Assembly: GCF_015529805.1 (NCBI RefSeq)
Contig: NZ_CP064654.1
Location: forward strand, 620,001 to 684,000
DNA length: 64,000 nt
Direction of reading: 5' to 3'
Source of the DNA: Qipengyuania soli
GTDB lineage: Bacteria > Pseudomonadota > Alphaproteobacteria > Sphingomonadales > Sphingomonadaceae
Shown here: positions 35,807 to 44,660 of the stretch, piece by piece
Numbering within the stretch: the first letter of the stretch is position 1
How the letters are laid out: each line of letters opens with the position of its first letter
The notes under the pieces: generated by a model
The model's database searches: none
What the model was told of the DNA's origin: nothing
The model's input: only the letters and a program-made list of their open reading frames with translations
Position numbers and translations under genes: made by a program

Positions 35807-36685
35807 TTACTCGGCGGGCATCAGTGCCGCTTCGAAATCGCCCTCGAACTTGTTGATGAGGGCGCGGTCGTCGTGGTCCCACGGGTGGAAGCCGGGCTTG
35901 AAGTAGCTCAACCATGCCGGGAAGATCCGGCGCACGACACCCGGGCTGACGGTAAGGTACTTGAACAGGCCCCACTTCGCCTTGCGGCCGGTAATCCCGT
36001 CCTGCGCCAGAAGTTCGAGCGTATCGTTCCAGCGGTTCCTGAAGAAGTTGAAGCTGACGATCAGCATCATCAGACTGCGCAGCTTGTAGCGGCGCCAGGG
36101 CGACCAGTCGCGAGTGGCATGCAGATAGGTGTCGTAGGCGACGCCCTTGTGCTCGATCTCTTCGATCGAATGCCATTCCCACATCTTGCGAACCTCCTCG
36201 TCCGCATCCTTGAAATGCTTGGGGTTCGCGAGGAACTCGTAGGCCATCATGGCCGTGTAGTGTTCGAGAGCCATGGTCGCGGCAAGGTTGACGATGACCG
36301 GACGGTCCTTCGTCAGCGCCAGCATTTCGGCGACGCGCTGGTCGATCGCCTTGATATCATAGCCATGTTCTTCGGCGAGACGGTTGAAGGCGACGTGTTC
36401 GCGCGTGTGGTTGATTTCCTGCTTCACGAAAGCGCGGATCTCGGCGGCCAGCTTGGGGTCGGCGCCGTCGCGATGGGCCTTCACGGCCTCGATGAAGAAG
36501 GCCTCGCCACGCGGGAAGGTCGCGGAAAGTGCGTTATGCCAGGCGGTGCCAAAAGGCTCGCCGGCCCACCAGCGGCGCGGGGTGGTGCCGCGGTTGAAAC
36601 GTTCGTCGCGCACAGTCAGGGTCAGGTCCGCCGGGGTGGGGACGCTGCGGCGCGTATCGACATCGAATTGGACAGGGGCGTTCAT
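35807..36685 (-). CDS. Predicted metal-dependent hydrolase (PF10118 family)
   Basis: 292 residues from the ATG at 36685. Family signatures: FPRGEAFFIEAVKAH, FVKQEINHTREHVAFN with Glu/His ligands, ALEHYTAMMAYEFL, and WHSIEEIEHKGVAYDTYLH. The paired ExxH motifs suggest a di-iron helical bundle like ferritin-type oxidases, despite the hydrolase name. Function unknown. It diverges from a TetR gene, and two inverted repeats cover its promoter, so TetR control is likely. Confidence 0.88.
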   Translation of the reverse strand: MNAPVQFDVDTRRSVPTPADLTLTVRDERFNRGTTPRRWWAGEPFGTAWHNALSATFPRGEAFFIEAVKAHRDGADPKLAAEIRAFVKQEINHTREHVAFNRLAEEHGYDIKAIDQRVAEMLALTKDRPVIVNLAATMALEHYTAMMAYEFLANPKHFKDADEEVRKMWEWHSIEEIEHKGVAYDTYLHATRDWSPWRRYKLRSLMMLIVSFNFFRNRWNDTLELLAQDGITGRKAKWGLFKYLTVSPGVVRRIFPAWLSYFKPGFHPWDHDDRALINKFEGDFEAALMPAE

Positions 36686-36705
36686 CGGGAACTCCACTAG
36701 GGTTA

Positions 36706-36750
36706 ACTTACATCAGTGTAAGTAAGGCTTACTGACACAATTGTCAATAA
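36706..36750 (-). promoter_or_regulatory. Paired inverted repeats over the hydrolase promoter, probable TetR operators
   Basis: ACTTACA-TCAG-TGTAAGT (36706-36723) is a perfect repeat with 7-base arms. TTACTGACA-CAAT-TGTCAATAA (36729-36750) is a second with one mismatch in 9. On the minus strand TTGACA (36747-36742) and TACTTA (36724-36719) make a -35/-10 pair 17 bases apart, each overlapped by one repeat. A third short CTTAC lies between the repeats. The divergent TetR gene at 36802 is the obvious ligand. Confidence 0.65.
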
Positions 36751-36801
36751 GCATCTCGCATGGGCTTCACCCCGCCGATGCGATGAGCTAACGCCTTAAC
36801 G

Positions 36802-37401
36802 ATGGCGACCCGTAAACGACTGTCACCCGAAGAATCCCGCCTTGCTGCGCTGGAGTCCGCACGCGCCCTGCTGATCGAGGCCGGGCCCCAGGCGGTAACG
36901 CTGAAGGCCGTGGCTGCGCGAATCGGGCGCACGCATGCGAACCTGCTCCACCATTTCGGGTCGGCTGCCGGATTGCAGCGCGAACTGGCGCGCCATCTGG
37001 CCGAAACCGTGTGCTCGACCATCGTCGACGCGGTTCGGGCGAGCAGGGCGGGTCTGGGTAGCCCACGCGAAGTGGTCGACCTCGCCTTCGACGCTTTCGA
37101 CAAGGAGGGCGCCGGCGCACTCGCCAGCTGGATGATCCTCACCGGTAACGAAGATGCGCTGACCCCGATCGTCGAGACGATCCATGACCTCGTCGACGAA
37201 ATCGCACCTGAAGAGGCTGCGCACGGTGCCGCGCCGCTCCAGGTTCACGAAGAGACGCTGGCGCTCGTCCTGATGGCCATGGGCGATGCCTTGATCGGAC
37301 AGGCACTCTCGCGCTCGCTCGGATTGCCGGAGACCGCAGCCCGCGACCGGGCCGAGCGGATGCTGATGAATTCGATCGCCGCGCTTACTCCGCAGGGCTG
37401 A
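36802..37401 (+). CDS. TetR/AcrR family transcriptional regulator
   Basis: 199 residues. The helix-turn-helix reads AVTLKAVAARIGRTHANLLHHFGSAAGLQRE (about 31-61), followed by a helical ligand domain with DEIAPEEAAHGAAPLQVHEE as a charged loop. It is divergent from the metal-dependent hydrolase and most likely represses it through the repeats at 36706-36750. Inducer unknown. Its 3' end overlaps convergent ygfZ by 17 bases. Confidence 0.9.
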   Translation: MATRKRLSPEESRLAALESARALLIEAGPQAVTLKAVAARIGRTHANLLHHFGSAAGLQRELARHLAETVCSTIVDAVRASRAGLGSPREVVDLAFDAFDKEGAGALASWMILTGNEDALTPIVETIHDLVDEIAPEEAAHGAAPLQVHEETLALVLMAMGDALIGQALSRSLGLPETAARDRAERMLMNSIAALTPQG

Positions 37402-38125
37402 GGCCGGAGCGCATCCATTCGGGCGCAGCGTCGGGCGCGATATCCTCGACACGCCGATGTTCGACGGCCAGATCGAGCGCATCATATGCATGCTTTCGGC
37501 GCTTCTCGTTCGACTGCGACAGCGGGACCACGACCAGCCGGCGGTTGACCTTCTGCCGCCAGTTCATTCGTGCCGTGTTCTCCTGCCCGACGTAACAGCC
37601 CTTGGTAAAGCTGACGCCGTTGAGCTCGACGGCATTGGTTTCCAGCCAGAGTATGTCCTGCATGTCGGCGTGCCCCTCGGGCACACCCAGCGCCAGGCGA
37701 TGCGCCAGCCACGCCGCGTCGGCAGATTCATCCGCGTCACCGGCGGGCGCAAGCCAGCGCTGGCCAAGATCGGCAAGCCGCGGGTCCGCCGCGCCGCCGT
37801 CACCAGGCTCTTTCTGCCAGTGAACCGCGACAGCGGGATCCACGGCAATGTCGATCTTGCGCCGCAGGCGATAGAGCGAAAGCCGCTTCGCCAGTTCCTC
37901 GGCCGCCGAAGCCTCGCAATCGAGCAGCAATTCGCCGTGACCTGCAGGCCATACGATGAAGTCGAACAGCATCTTGCCCTGCGGCGTCAGCAGGCCCGCA
38001 TAGACCGGCAGCAAGCCGGTCACGTCATTGGTCACGAGGCCCTGGAGGAATGCGGCCACGTCCTCGCCCTCGTCTTGGGGGGTCAGGCGGATCACGGCGC
38101 GGTCGAACAGGCGGGTAGCGGTCAT
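37385..38125 (-). CDS. ygfZ: Folate-binding YgfZ/GcvT-like protein
   Basis: 246 residues from the ATG at 38125; an upstream extension to 38182 would run into pyrC territory. The YgfZ signature is [17 protein letters not shown] (K-G-C-Y-x-G-Q-E), and [28 protein letters not shown] opens the tetrahydrofolate-binding fold. It supports repair or assembly of iron-sulfur enzymes such as MiaB. It diverges from pyrC with 38 bases between. Confidence 0.92.
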   Translation of the reverse strand: MTATRLFDRAVIRLTPQDEGEDVAAFLQGLVTNDVTGLLPVYAGLLTPQGKMLFDFIVWPAGHGELLLDCEASAAEELAKRLSLYRLRRKIDIAVDPAVAVHWQKEPGDGGAADPRLADLGQRWLAPAGDADESADAAWLAHRLALGVPEGHADMQDILWLETNAVELNGVSFTKGCYVGQENTARMNWRQKVNRRLVVVPLSQSNEKRRKHAYDALDLAVEHRRVEDIAPDAAPEWMRSGLSPAE

Positions 38126-38163
38126 GGGTGACAGATAGGCGACCGGACGCCATAGGCAACCAC

Positions 38164-39201
38164 ATGGCCGAATCGCTGACAATCCGCCGCCCCGACGACT
38201 GGCATCTCCATTTTCGCGACGGTGCCACCATGCGCGCCGTGGTGCCGCATACCGCCCGTCAGTTCGCCCGCGCGATCGTCATGCCGAACCTCGTCCCGCC
38301 GGTGACGACGAGCGCACTCGCCGCCGCCTATCGCGAGCGCATAGTCGACGCCGTGCCCGTGGGCGTGGACTTCACCCCGCTGATGACCGCCTATCTCACC
38401 GACCAGAGCGACGCGGACGACCTGGCCGCCGGTTTCGCGGATGGTGTGCTGACCGCAGTGAAGCTCTATCCGGCAGGGGCGACCACCAATTCGGCGCAGG
38501 GCGTGACCGACATCGCCAATGTCATGGGCGTGCTCGAGCGCATGGCCGAAATCGGCATGCCGCTGTGCGTCCATGGCGAGGTGACGCAAGCCGACATCGA
38601 CATCTTCGACCGCGAGGCGGTGTTCATCGACCGCGTGATGCAGCCGCTGGTCGCGCGGCTGCCGGAACTGAAGATCATCTTCGAACACATCACAACCCGG
38701 CAGGCGGCGGAATTCGTCGATGCTTCGGGACCGAACATCGCCGCGACGATCACCCCGCAGCACCTCCACATCAACCGCAACGCCATGCTTGTCGGCGGAA
38801 TTCGCCCGCACATGTACTGCCTGCCCGTTGCCAAGCGCGAGGAGCACCGGCTGGCGCTGCGCAAGGCGGCGACTTCGGGTTCGACGAAGTACTTCCTCGG
38901 CACGGACAGCGCGCCGCACCACAAGCATACCAAGGAAACCGACTGCGGCTGCGCGGGCATCTTCAACGCGCCCTATGCGCTGGAAAGCTATGTCACCGTA
39001 TTCGACGAGGAAGGCGCGCTTGCCCGGTTCGAGGCCTTTGCCTCGCTCAACGGCCCGCGCTTTTACGGCCTGCCGGCCAACGAGAGCATGATTACGCTGG
39101 AAAAGGCACCGGTCGAAGTCCCGGCGACGGTTGGCGGCGGGGAAGCGGAGATCGTCCCCTTCCACGCAGGCGAAACGCTCAGCTGGCGGCTGGCGTCCTA
39201 G
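38164..39201 (+). CDS. pyrC: Dihydroorotase (class II)
   Basis: 345 residues from the ATG at 38164. H14-x-H16 in [10 protein letters not shown] binds the zinc pair. [13 protein letters not shown] holds the carboxylated Lys, LCVHGEV and IIFEHITT further His ligands, and [13 protein letters not shown] the catalytic Asp. Length and motifs match the E. coli-like class rather than PyrC of the DHOase I type. It cyclises carbamoyl aspartate. Its 3' end overlaps rarD by 23 bases. Confidence 0.95.
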   Translation: MAESLTIRRPDDWHLHFRDGATMRAVVPHTARQFARAIVMPNLVPPVTTSALAAAYRERIVDAVPVGVDFTPLMTAYLTDQSDADDLAAGFADGVLTAVKLYPAGATTNSAQGVTDIANVMGVLERMAEIGMPLCVHGEVTQADIDIFDREAVFIDRVMQPLVARLPELKIIFEHITTRQAAEFVDASGPNIAATITPQHLHINRNAMLVGGIRPHMYCLPVAKREEHRLALRKAATSGSTKYFLGTDSAPHHKHTKETDCGCAGIFNAPYALESYVTVFDEEGALARFEAFASLNGPRFYGLPANESMITLEKAPVEVPATVGGGEAEIVPFHAGETLSWRLAS

Positions 39202-40081
39202 ACCGCGCGACGAGGTCCCACACGAAGATCGCGGCTGCCGCCCAGATACAGGCGAAACAGGCCAGCTCTGCCGGGTGCAGCGGCTTGTGGAACACAGTCA
39301 GCCCGAGCACGAAGACGATGCTCGGCGCGAGGAACTGGATGAAACCCAGCGTCGAATAGGGCAACCGGCGCGCCGCGATGGCGAAGAGCAGCAGGGGGAA
39401 AGCCGTCAGTGCGCCGCCGAGCATGATCGCAAGGCCAAGGCCCAGGCTCTGCGTGAATGCCGAACCCGCCGGCGTCTGCGCATAATACCAGGCGACCGCG
39501 GTGGCCGGTACGAGCAGCAGCATGGACTCGATGGTCAGGCCGGGCACCGAACCGACCGGGACCTGCTTGCGGATCAATCCATAAGTGCCGAAGCTGAGCG
39601 CAAGCGTCAGGCTGATCCAGAGCGTGGTCAGCGCGCCGCCCAGCAAAAGCGAGACGCCAAGCGCCGCGAGCCCGACCGCGATCCACTGGCGCCGGGTCAG
39701 TTTCTCACCCAACAGCAACGTGCCGAGCAGCACGTTGACCAGCGGATTGATGTAGTAGCCGAGGCTTGCGGCGAAGACCTGGCCGGATTGGATTGCCCAG
39801 ACGTAGACGACCCAGTTGATGGCAATGAGCGCGGAACTGAGCGCCAGCAATCCCAGAACCTTGGGGTTGGCAAGCGCGCTGCGGACTTCCGGCCCCTGCT
39901 TGCGGAAGGCGACGATCAGCAAACATAGCGGCAGCGTCCAGATAATCCGCCAGCCGACGAATTCGAAGGCCGGCACCGACTTCACCAGGATCAGGTAGAG
40001 CGGCAGGAAGCCCCAGATCAGATAGGCCCCGAAGGCCGCGCCAAGACCGGTGCGGTCGCTGTGGGGGTGGTGCTGGTTCAT
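39179..40081 (-). CDS. rarD: EamA family transporter RarD
   Basis: 300 residues with about ten membrane segments in two EamA repeats. [22 protein letters not shown] is the RarD N-terminus and [23 protein letters not shown] the second repeat. Often annotated for chloramphenicol sensitivity; the natural substrate is unknown. Confidence 0.9.
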   Translation of the reverse strand: MNQHHPHSDRTGLGAAFGAYLIWGFLPLYLILVKSVPAFEFVGWRIIWTLPLCLLIVAFRKQGPEVRSALANPKVLGLLALSSALIAINWVVYVWAIQSGQVFAASLGYYINPLVNVLLGTLLLGEKLTRRQWIAVGLAALGVSLLLGGALTTLWISLTLALSFGTYGLIRKQVPVGSVPGLTIESMLLLVPATAVAWYYAQTPAGSAFTQSLGLGLAIMLGGALTAFPLLLFAIAARRLPYSTLGFIQFLAPSIVFVLGLTVFHKPLHPAELACFACIWAAAAIFVWDLVARSRTPAAS

Positions 40082-40164
40082 CGATTCAGCGCCTAGGGGC
40101 AGGAGAATCGCCCCGCAAGCAACAATTCGTCGCTGCTGGAATGTCGCTTTGTCGCAAATTCGAA

Positions 40165-40195
40165 TCCTGACAGCCGCGTTGCATTCTGTTCAGGA
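40165..40195 (+). promoter_or_regulatory. Leader hairpin before the glycine-zipper gene
   Basis: TCCTGACAG (40165-40173) and CTGTTCAGGA (40186-40195) form a 9-pair stem with one bulged base and a 12-base loop, in the 182-base gap between divergent rarD and the glycine-zipper gene. No promoter pair stands out. It may be a leader structure; a strong ribosome site (AGAAGGA) follows near 40250. Confidence 0.3.
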
Positions 40196-40263
40196 AGGCG
40201 GGCCTAAAGCTTAACACCAGACACCGAGTCTCACCGCCTGAAGAAACCAGAAGGAACCGCAAA

Positions 40264-40764
40264 ATGGCCAAGATTTTCCGCACCGCCGCCATTGCACTTG
40301 CGGCCTCGAGCATGACCCTGTCGATGCCCGCCGCCGCCGCCCCCGATGCCCACGCATCGGCCGTCGCGCACGCCAATGCCGCCTATGGCGACATGACTTA
40401 CGAGCACGGCAAGAAGAAGGGCCATCGCAAGCACTATCGTGAATACGAGGAATACGGTCACTACAATCGTTACGACGACCGCCGCTATCGCTCGTACTCG
40501 CGTCCCTACTACATGGGCTACGACCGCTATTATGGCGAGCCGGTCTACCGCGACACGCGCATCTGGCGCGGCAATGACGGCCGTTATTACTGCCGCAAGG
40601 AAAATGGCACCACCGGCCTGCTGGTCGGCGCGGGTGTCGGCGCCCTGATCGGTCACGAAGTGGCGGGTCGCGGCGGCGATCGGACCCTTGGCGCCATCCT
40701 CGGCGCTGCCGGCGGCGCCCTGCTGGGTCGTGCGATCGACCGCTCCAGCACTCGCTGCGGATAA
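40264..40764 (+). CDS. Secreted glycine-zipper 2TM protein
   Basis: 166 residues. A signal peptide (cleavage near AAAAPDA, residue 26) is followed by a His/Lys stretch and a Tyr/Arg-rich region (HYREYEEYGHYNRYDDRRYR and more, about 59-100). Then comes a glycine-zipper pair (GLLVGAGVGALIGHEVAG and GAILGAAGGALLGRAI, about 119-160) of the Rick_17kDa_Anti/2TM type. Expected to sit in the outer envelope; it lacks a lipobox. Function unknown. Confidence 0.85.
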   Translation: MAKIFRTAAIALAASSMTLSMPAAAAPDAHASAVAHANAAYGDMTYEHGKKKGHRKHYREYEEYGHYNRYDDRRYRSYSRPYYMGYDRYYGEPVYRDTRIWRGNDGRYYCRKENGTTGLLVGAGVGALIGHEVAGRGGDRTLGAILGAAGGALLGRAIDRSSTRCG

Positions 40765-40806
40765 TCTGAACACCAGTCTTCGGTCGTGCCCACCCACGGC
40801 CCGAGG

Positions 40807-40827
40807 CACGGCTTCCACCGAGCCGTG
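40807..40827 (+). other. Hairpin in the gap after the glycine-zipper gene
   Basis: CACGGCT (40807-40813) and AGCCGTG (40821-40827) are perfect arms with a 7-base loop, 43 bases after the glycine-zipper stop. No T run follows, so it is at most a weak or Rho-assisted end. The rest of the 213-base gap to the lipoprotein gene shows no ORF or promoter that I would defend. Confidence 0.4.
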
Positions 40828-40977
40828 AGGGCGTCGTCTGTCTCCAATTCCGGGGGCGGGCGGCGCCCTTTACCTTTTGGGACTACCACCGTCCCGCTAT
40901 GATGCAGCTGGCGCTGGTGGCTGGCGTCGGGAGGCGTCCCGCGCCAGTGACAACGTCAAGCGATAGCGGGAGACCCC

Positions 40978-41688
40978 ATGAATTTGCGTCCGATTTCTGC
41001 ACTTGCCGCACTGGCACTTGTTTCGGCCTGCGGTAACAACGCCACCGGTCCGAAAGAGGGCGAGGCGATGGATCCGGCCAGCCAGCAGGCGCTCAATGAC
41101 GAGCTCATGACCGACCCGGACCTTGCCAACCGCAACGAGGCGGGCGCGGCGCTTTCGGGCACCGGCAACGACGCGGTTCCGGAAATCGACAAGAGCATCC
41201 GCGCCATCGAAGCAGCCCGGACGAGGGCGGTAGAACTGGTTGGCGGCACGGCAAACATGAAGCCTGCGCCGGCCGCGCGCCAACTCGCCGCGAATGCCCC
41301 CGACACGAAGGCGATGGTCGCCGCCGCCAAGGCAGCCGTCACGCCGGGTGGGGCGAACTGCGCCGATAGCGTCGAATACGGTGCGGCTTGGGCTGCGAAG
41401 CTGCCAGCCACTTTCCCGGTCTATCCGCGCGGCAATACGCAGGAGGCCGCCGGCACCGACGAGGGCGATTGTGCGCTGCGCATCGTGACCTTCCTCACCC
41501 CGGTGGAGATCGACGAAGTCTTCGCCTTCTACGCCTCGCGCGCGACGGCGGCAGGCTACGCGGTCGAACACGTGCTCAAGGGCGAGGCGAATATCCTCAG
41601 CGGCACCAAGGGCAAGTCAGCCGTCGTCGTCTACGCCACGCGCCTGCCTTCGGACGTGACGCAGATCGATCTTGTCACGTCCGAATAA
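40978..41688 (+). CDS. Putative lipoprotein of unknown function
   Basis: 236 residues with a lipoprotein signal ending LVSAC (Cys18). An acidic, Ala-rich helical part (about 20-120) precedes a compact C-terminal domain with two Cys (GGANCADSVEY, EGDCALRIVTF) and an ending that reads FYASRATAAGYAVEH, as in small envelope domains that bind ligands. No family recognised. Confidence 0.8.
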   Translation: MNLRPISALAALALVSACGNNATGPKEGEAMDPASQQALNDELMTDPDLANRNEAGAALSGTGNDAVPEIDKSIRAIEAARTRAVELVGGTANMKPAPAARQLAANAPDTKAMVAAAKAAVTPGGANCADSVEYGAAWAAKLPATFPVYPRGNTQEAAGTDEGDCALRIVTFLTPVEIDEVFAFYASRATAAGYAVEHVLKGEANILSGTKGKSAVVVYATRLPSDVTQIDLVTSE

Positions 41689-41697
41689 GGACGGGCG

Positions 41698-43113
41698 TCA
41701 GGCGTCCTTGAGGCCCACACCGATGTTCGCGCGCGGCTGCTCCATCTCGGTGCTCGCCACCGGATAGGCGCAATAATCGGCGGCGTAGAAGGCTGCGGGA
41801 CGATGGTTGCCCGACAGGCCGACGCCGCCGAACGGCGCGGCCGAGGATGCGCCGTTGGTCGGGCGGTTCCAGTTCACCACACCGGCGCGGATTTCGGTCC
41901 AGAAATGCTCGAAATCCTTCGGACCGCCGCCAATCAGCGAAGCGGCGAGGCCGTAACGGGTGTTGTTGGCCTCGGCGATAGCGGCATCGAAATCGGCCAC
42001 GCGGATGACTTGCAGCAGCGGGCCGAACAACTCGATGTCGGGACGTTCGGCAATGTCCGTCGCATCGAGGATGGCGGGGCTGAGGAAGGGAAGGCTCTCG
42101 TCCTTGCGCTTCATGTGCATGACCGGGCGTCCACCACGGTTCATCAAAGCGACGAAGCTCTCGGACAAGAGGTCCGCCGTCTGGTTGTCGATCACGCAGC
42201 CCATGAATGGTTGGGGTTCGGCGAAGGGTTCGTCGACGATCAGCCGTTCGGTCAGGCGCTTAACCTCGGCGACCAGCTTGTCGAACATCGAATCGACGAT
42301 GATCAGGCGTCGCGCTGCGGTGCAGCGCTGGCCTGCGGTGGTGAAGGCGGACTGGATGATGGTGACTGCCGCGTCTTCCAGCTTGGGCGTGTCGATGGCA
42401 ACGATCGGATTGTTGCCGCCCATTTCCAGCGCAACGATCTTGCCCGGGTTGGTCGCCAGCTTGCGGTTGATGGCGATGCCCGCGCGTGCGGAGCCGGTGA
42501 AGAGAACGCCGTCGATCGCATCGTGCTCGACCAACGCCTTGCCCTCTTCCGGGCCGCCGTGGATGCACTGGATGACGCTTTCGGAAATGCCTGCCTCGTG
42601 GAAGCAACGGGTCAGAAATTCGCCCACCGCCGGCGTCTTCTCCGACGGCTTGAAGATGATGACATTGCCCGCAATCAGCGCGGGGACGATGTGGCCGTTG
42701 GGCAGGTGCGCGGGGAAGTTGTACGGGCCGAGAACGACCATCACCCCATGCGGCTTGTGGCGCAGCGCCGCTGTTCCCTGGAGGGCGCTGTTGAGCTTCT
42801 TCTGGCCGGTGCGCTCGGCATAGGCGGTGACCGAAATCTCCACCTTGGCGATGACCGCCTCGACCTCGGTGCGGGCTTCCCACAGGGGCTTGCCGGTTTC
42901 GCGGGCGATGAGTTCGGCGAAGGGCTCGGCGTGCTTGCGGACGGTATTTGCGAAGCGGCGGAGCAGCTCGATGCGGTTGCCCAGCGGCGTGCGCGCCCAC
43001 TCTGCCTTGGCACCGGCCGCGCGGTGGATGACTGCTTCGACATTGCCCGCCGTGCCGCGCCAGATTTCGGCACCGGTTGCAGGCTCGAAGGAAACCAGTT
43101 CGTTGCTAGACAC
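41698..43113 (-). CDS. astD: Succinylglutamate-semialdehyde dehydrogenase
   Basis: 471 residues from the GTG at 43113, which has GGAAGG five bases upstream; the longer frame to 43170 is unlike the family. Aldehyde dehydrogenase fold: FGPYNFPAHLPNGHIVPAL-like segment (VLGPYNFPAHLPNGHI), ALEMGGNNP with the catalytic Glu, TTAGQRCTAARR with the catalytic Cys. The GHRPAAFYAADYC-like ending (GNHRPAAFYAADYCAYPVAS) is specific to AstD. It acts in the arginine succinyltransferase pathway; no other ast gene is in the window. Confidence 0.92.
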   Translation of the reverse strand: MSSNELVSFEPATGAEIWRGTAGNVEAVIHRAAGAKAEWARTPLGNRIELLRRFANTVRKHAEPFAELIARETGKPLWEARTEVEAVIAKVEISVTAYAERTGQKKLNSALQGTAALRHKPHGVMVVLGPYNFPAHLPNGHIVPALIAGNVIIFKPSEKTPAVGEFLTRCFHEAGISESVIQCIHGGPEEGKALVEHDAIDGVLFTGSARAGIAINRKLATNPGKIVALEMGGNNPIVAIDTPKLEDAAVTIIQSAFTTAGQRCTAARRLIIVDSMFDKLVAEVKRLTERLIVDEPFAEPQPFMGCVIDNQTADLLSESFVALMNRGGRPVMHMKRKDESLPFLSPAILDATDIAERPDIELFGPLLQVIRVADFDAAIAEANNTRYGLAASLIGGGPKDFEHFWTEIRAGVVNWNRPTNGASSAAPFGGVGLSGNHRPAAFYAADYCAYPVASTEMEQPRANIGVGLKDA

Positions 43114-43194
43114 TTCTACCTTCCCGCGTCGCGATCCCGGATGCCCGCGCCTATGTGCGAGGCGAGGCAAGCGGTCAAATATCCATTTATGTAA

Positions 43195-44586
43195 CTAACC
43201 CGCATGGCCAAGGGGTCCCGGCGGGATCCCGTGCGCTTCACCCATGCGCCGCAGGGCAGCCACCTTGGCTTCGAGCACGCTCCAGTCGTCGCGCTGGTCG
43301 ATGGCGGACCAGATCGATTCGACCTCTTCGATCAGCATCGACTGAGGTTGTTCCTCCGACCAGTAATCGTGGCTCGTATCGAGCAATTGATAGGCGGCAA
43401 GTGCCTCGGCGAGGCTGCCCTGGGCTCCCCGGCCGCCGCGATGGCGAAAAAAGAAGGCATCGGGACTCTCGCTGCTTTCGCGCAAATGCGCCTCGCTCGC
43501 GGCGACGAGGGCGGCATCTTCCTCTGCCCCGCGCGATTCGACGCCAAGACGCCAGCACCAGCGCCGCCCGATCGCTTCCATGTAGGCAGGACCGAAGCGC
43601 TCCATCGCGGCAATCAGTGGCGGGGCGTCGGACAGCTGGCGCAATGCCAAGGCCAGCTGCCCGCAATTCCAGTGCAGCGCCTCGGGCTGGCGGCCGAAGG
43701 CGTAGAGGCCCTGGTGGTCGAAATAGGCGGCCGTAAAGCCCGGGTCCCAGCGCGGCGCGAAGCGCCACGGGCCGTAGTCGAAGCTCTCGCCCGAGATGTT
43801 CATGTTGTCGCTGTTGAGGACGCCGTGGACGAAGCCCGCGACCATCCAGCTTGCGGCGAGGTCGGCAAGGCGCTCCACGACCTGTCCCAGCAACGTGGCG
43901 GCGGGGTTTTCGTCTGTCCCGCTCGCAGCGGGACCAGGGAACCTATGAAGACAATAATCGACCAGCTGCGCCATGTGATCGCGCTGTTCGAATACGGCGA
44001 GCCGCTGGAAGGTGCCAATACGGATGTGACCGTGCGAGAGACGGGTCATCACTGCCGAGCGCGTCGGCGAAGGCTCGTCGCCGCGCTGCAGCGCCTCGCC
44101 GGTTTCGACCACGCTGAAGGTCTTCGAGGTGTAGACCCCGAGCGCCTCGAGCATCTCTGTCGCAAGGATTTCGCGCACCGCGCCTTTGAGCGTCAGCCGC
44201 CCGTCGCCTTCGCGGCTCCACGGCGTGCGTCCCGAACCCTTGGTGCCCAGGTCCAGCAGCCGGTCTTGGCCATCGCGCATCTGGGCGAAGAGGAAACCGC
44301 GCCCGTCACCCAGTTCGGGATTGTAAACGCGGAACTGGTGGCCGTGGTATCGCAGGGCGAGCGGTTGCGGGAGATTGTCCTCCAGCGGCTCGAAGCGTCC
44401 GAAATGCGCCACCCACTCCTCGTCCGACATCCCGGCGAGGCCGATGCTTGCAGCATGGCGGTCGTTGCGGAAGCGCAGCCTGGTCTCGGGGAAATCGGCT
44501 GCCTCGACCGGATCGCCGAGCCAGTCTGACAATTCGAGGATTGCAGGATCGGGGCGATAGCTCGCGGCTTGCGGTTCTCCTCGCAT
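43195..44586 (-). CDS. selO: SelO/YdiU family protein adenylyltransferase
   Basis: YHGHQFRVYNPELGDGRGFLF, DLGTKGSGRTPWSREGDGR (nucleotide-binding Lys/Arg) and HGVLNSDNMNISGESFDYGP (catalytic D-N and metal Asp) define the pseudokinase-fold SelO family, which transfers AMP to Ser/Thr/Tyr of target proteins under redox stress. About 463 residues from the ATG at 44586; a TTG at 44661 or a GTG between them are alternatives. The C-terminus is short and lacks the terminal Cys/selenocysteine motif of longer homologues. Confidence 0.88.
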   Translation of the reverse strand: MRGEPQAASYRPDPAILELSDWLGDPVEAADFPETRLRFRNDRHAASIGLAGMSDEEWVAHFGRFEPLEDNLPQPLALRYHGHQFRVYNPELGDGRGFLFAQMRDGQDRLLDLGTKGSGRTPWSREGDGRLTLKGAVREILATEMLEALGVYTSKTFSVVETGEALQRGDEPSPTRSAVMTRLSHGHIRIGTFQRLAVFEQRDHMAQLVDYCLHRFPGPAASGTDENPAATLLGQVVERLADLAASWMVAGFVHGVLNSDNMNISGESFDYGPWRFAPRWDPGFTAAYFDHQGLYAFGRQPEALHWNCGQLALALRQLSDAPPLIAAMERFGPAYMEAIGRRWCWRLGVESRGAEEDAALVAASEAHLRESSESPDAFFFRHRGGRGAQGSLAEALAAYQLLDTSHDYWSEEQPQSMLIEEVESIWSAIDQRDDWSVLEAKVAALRRMGEAHGIPPGPLGHAG

Positions 44587-44660
44587 GTCGCGATAGTGGG
44601 GGGTGAAGGCGTCCGGCACAAGGGCGCCACCAACCAGCGACGGGACGAACGCCGCCAGCA

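Noticed and set aside
41803..44529. Long plus-strand frames opposite astD and selO (463 and 441 codons)
   Set aside because: They are shadows of well-recognised genes on the minus strand and have no family features or ribosome sites.
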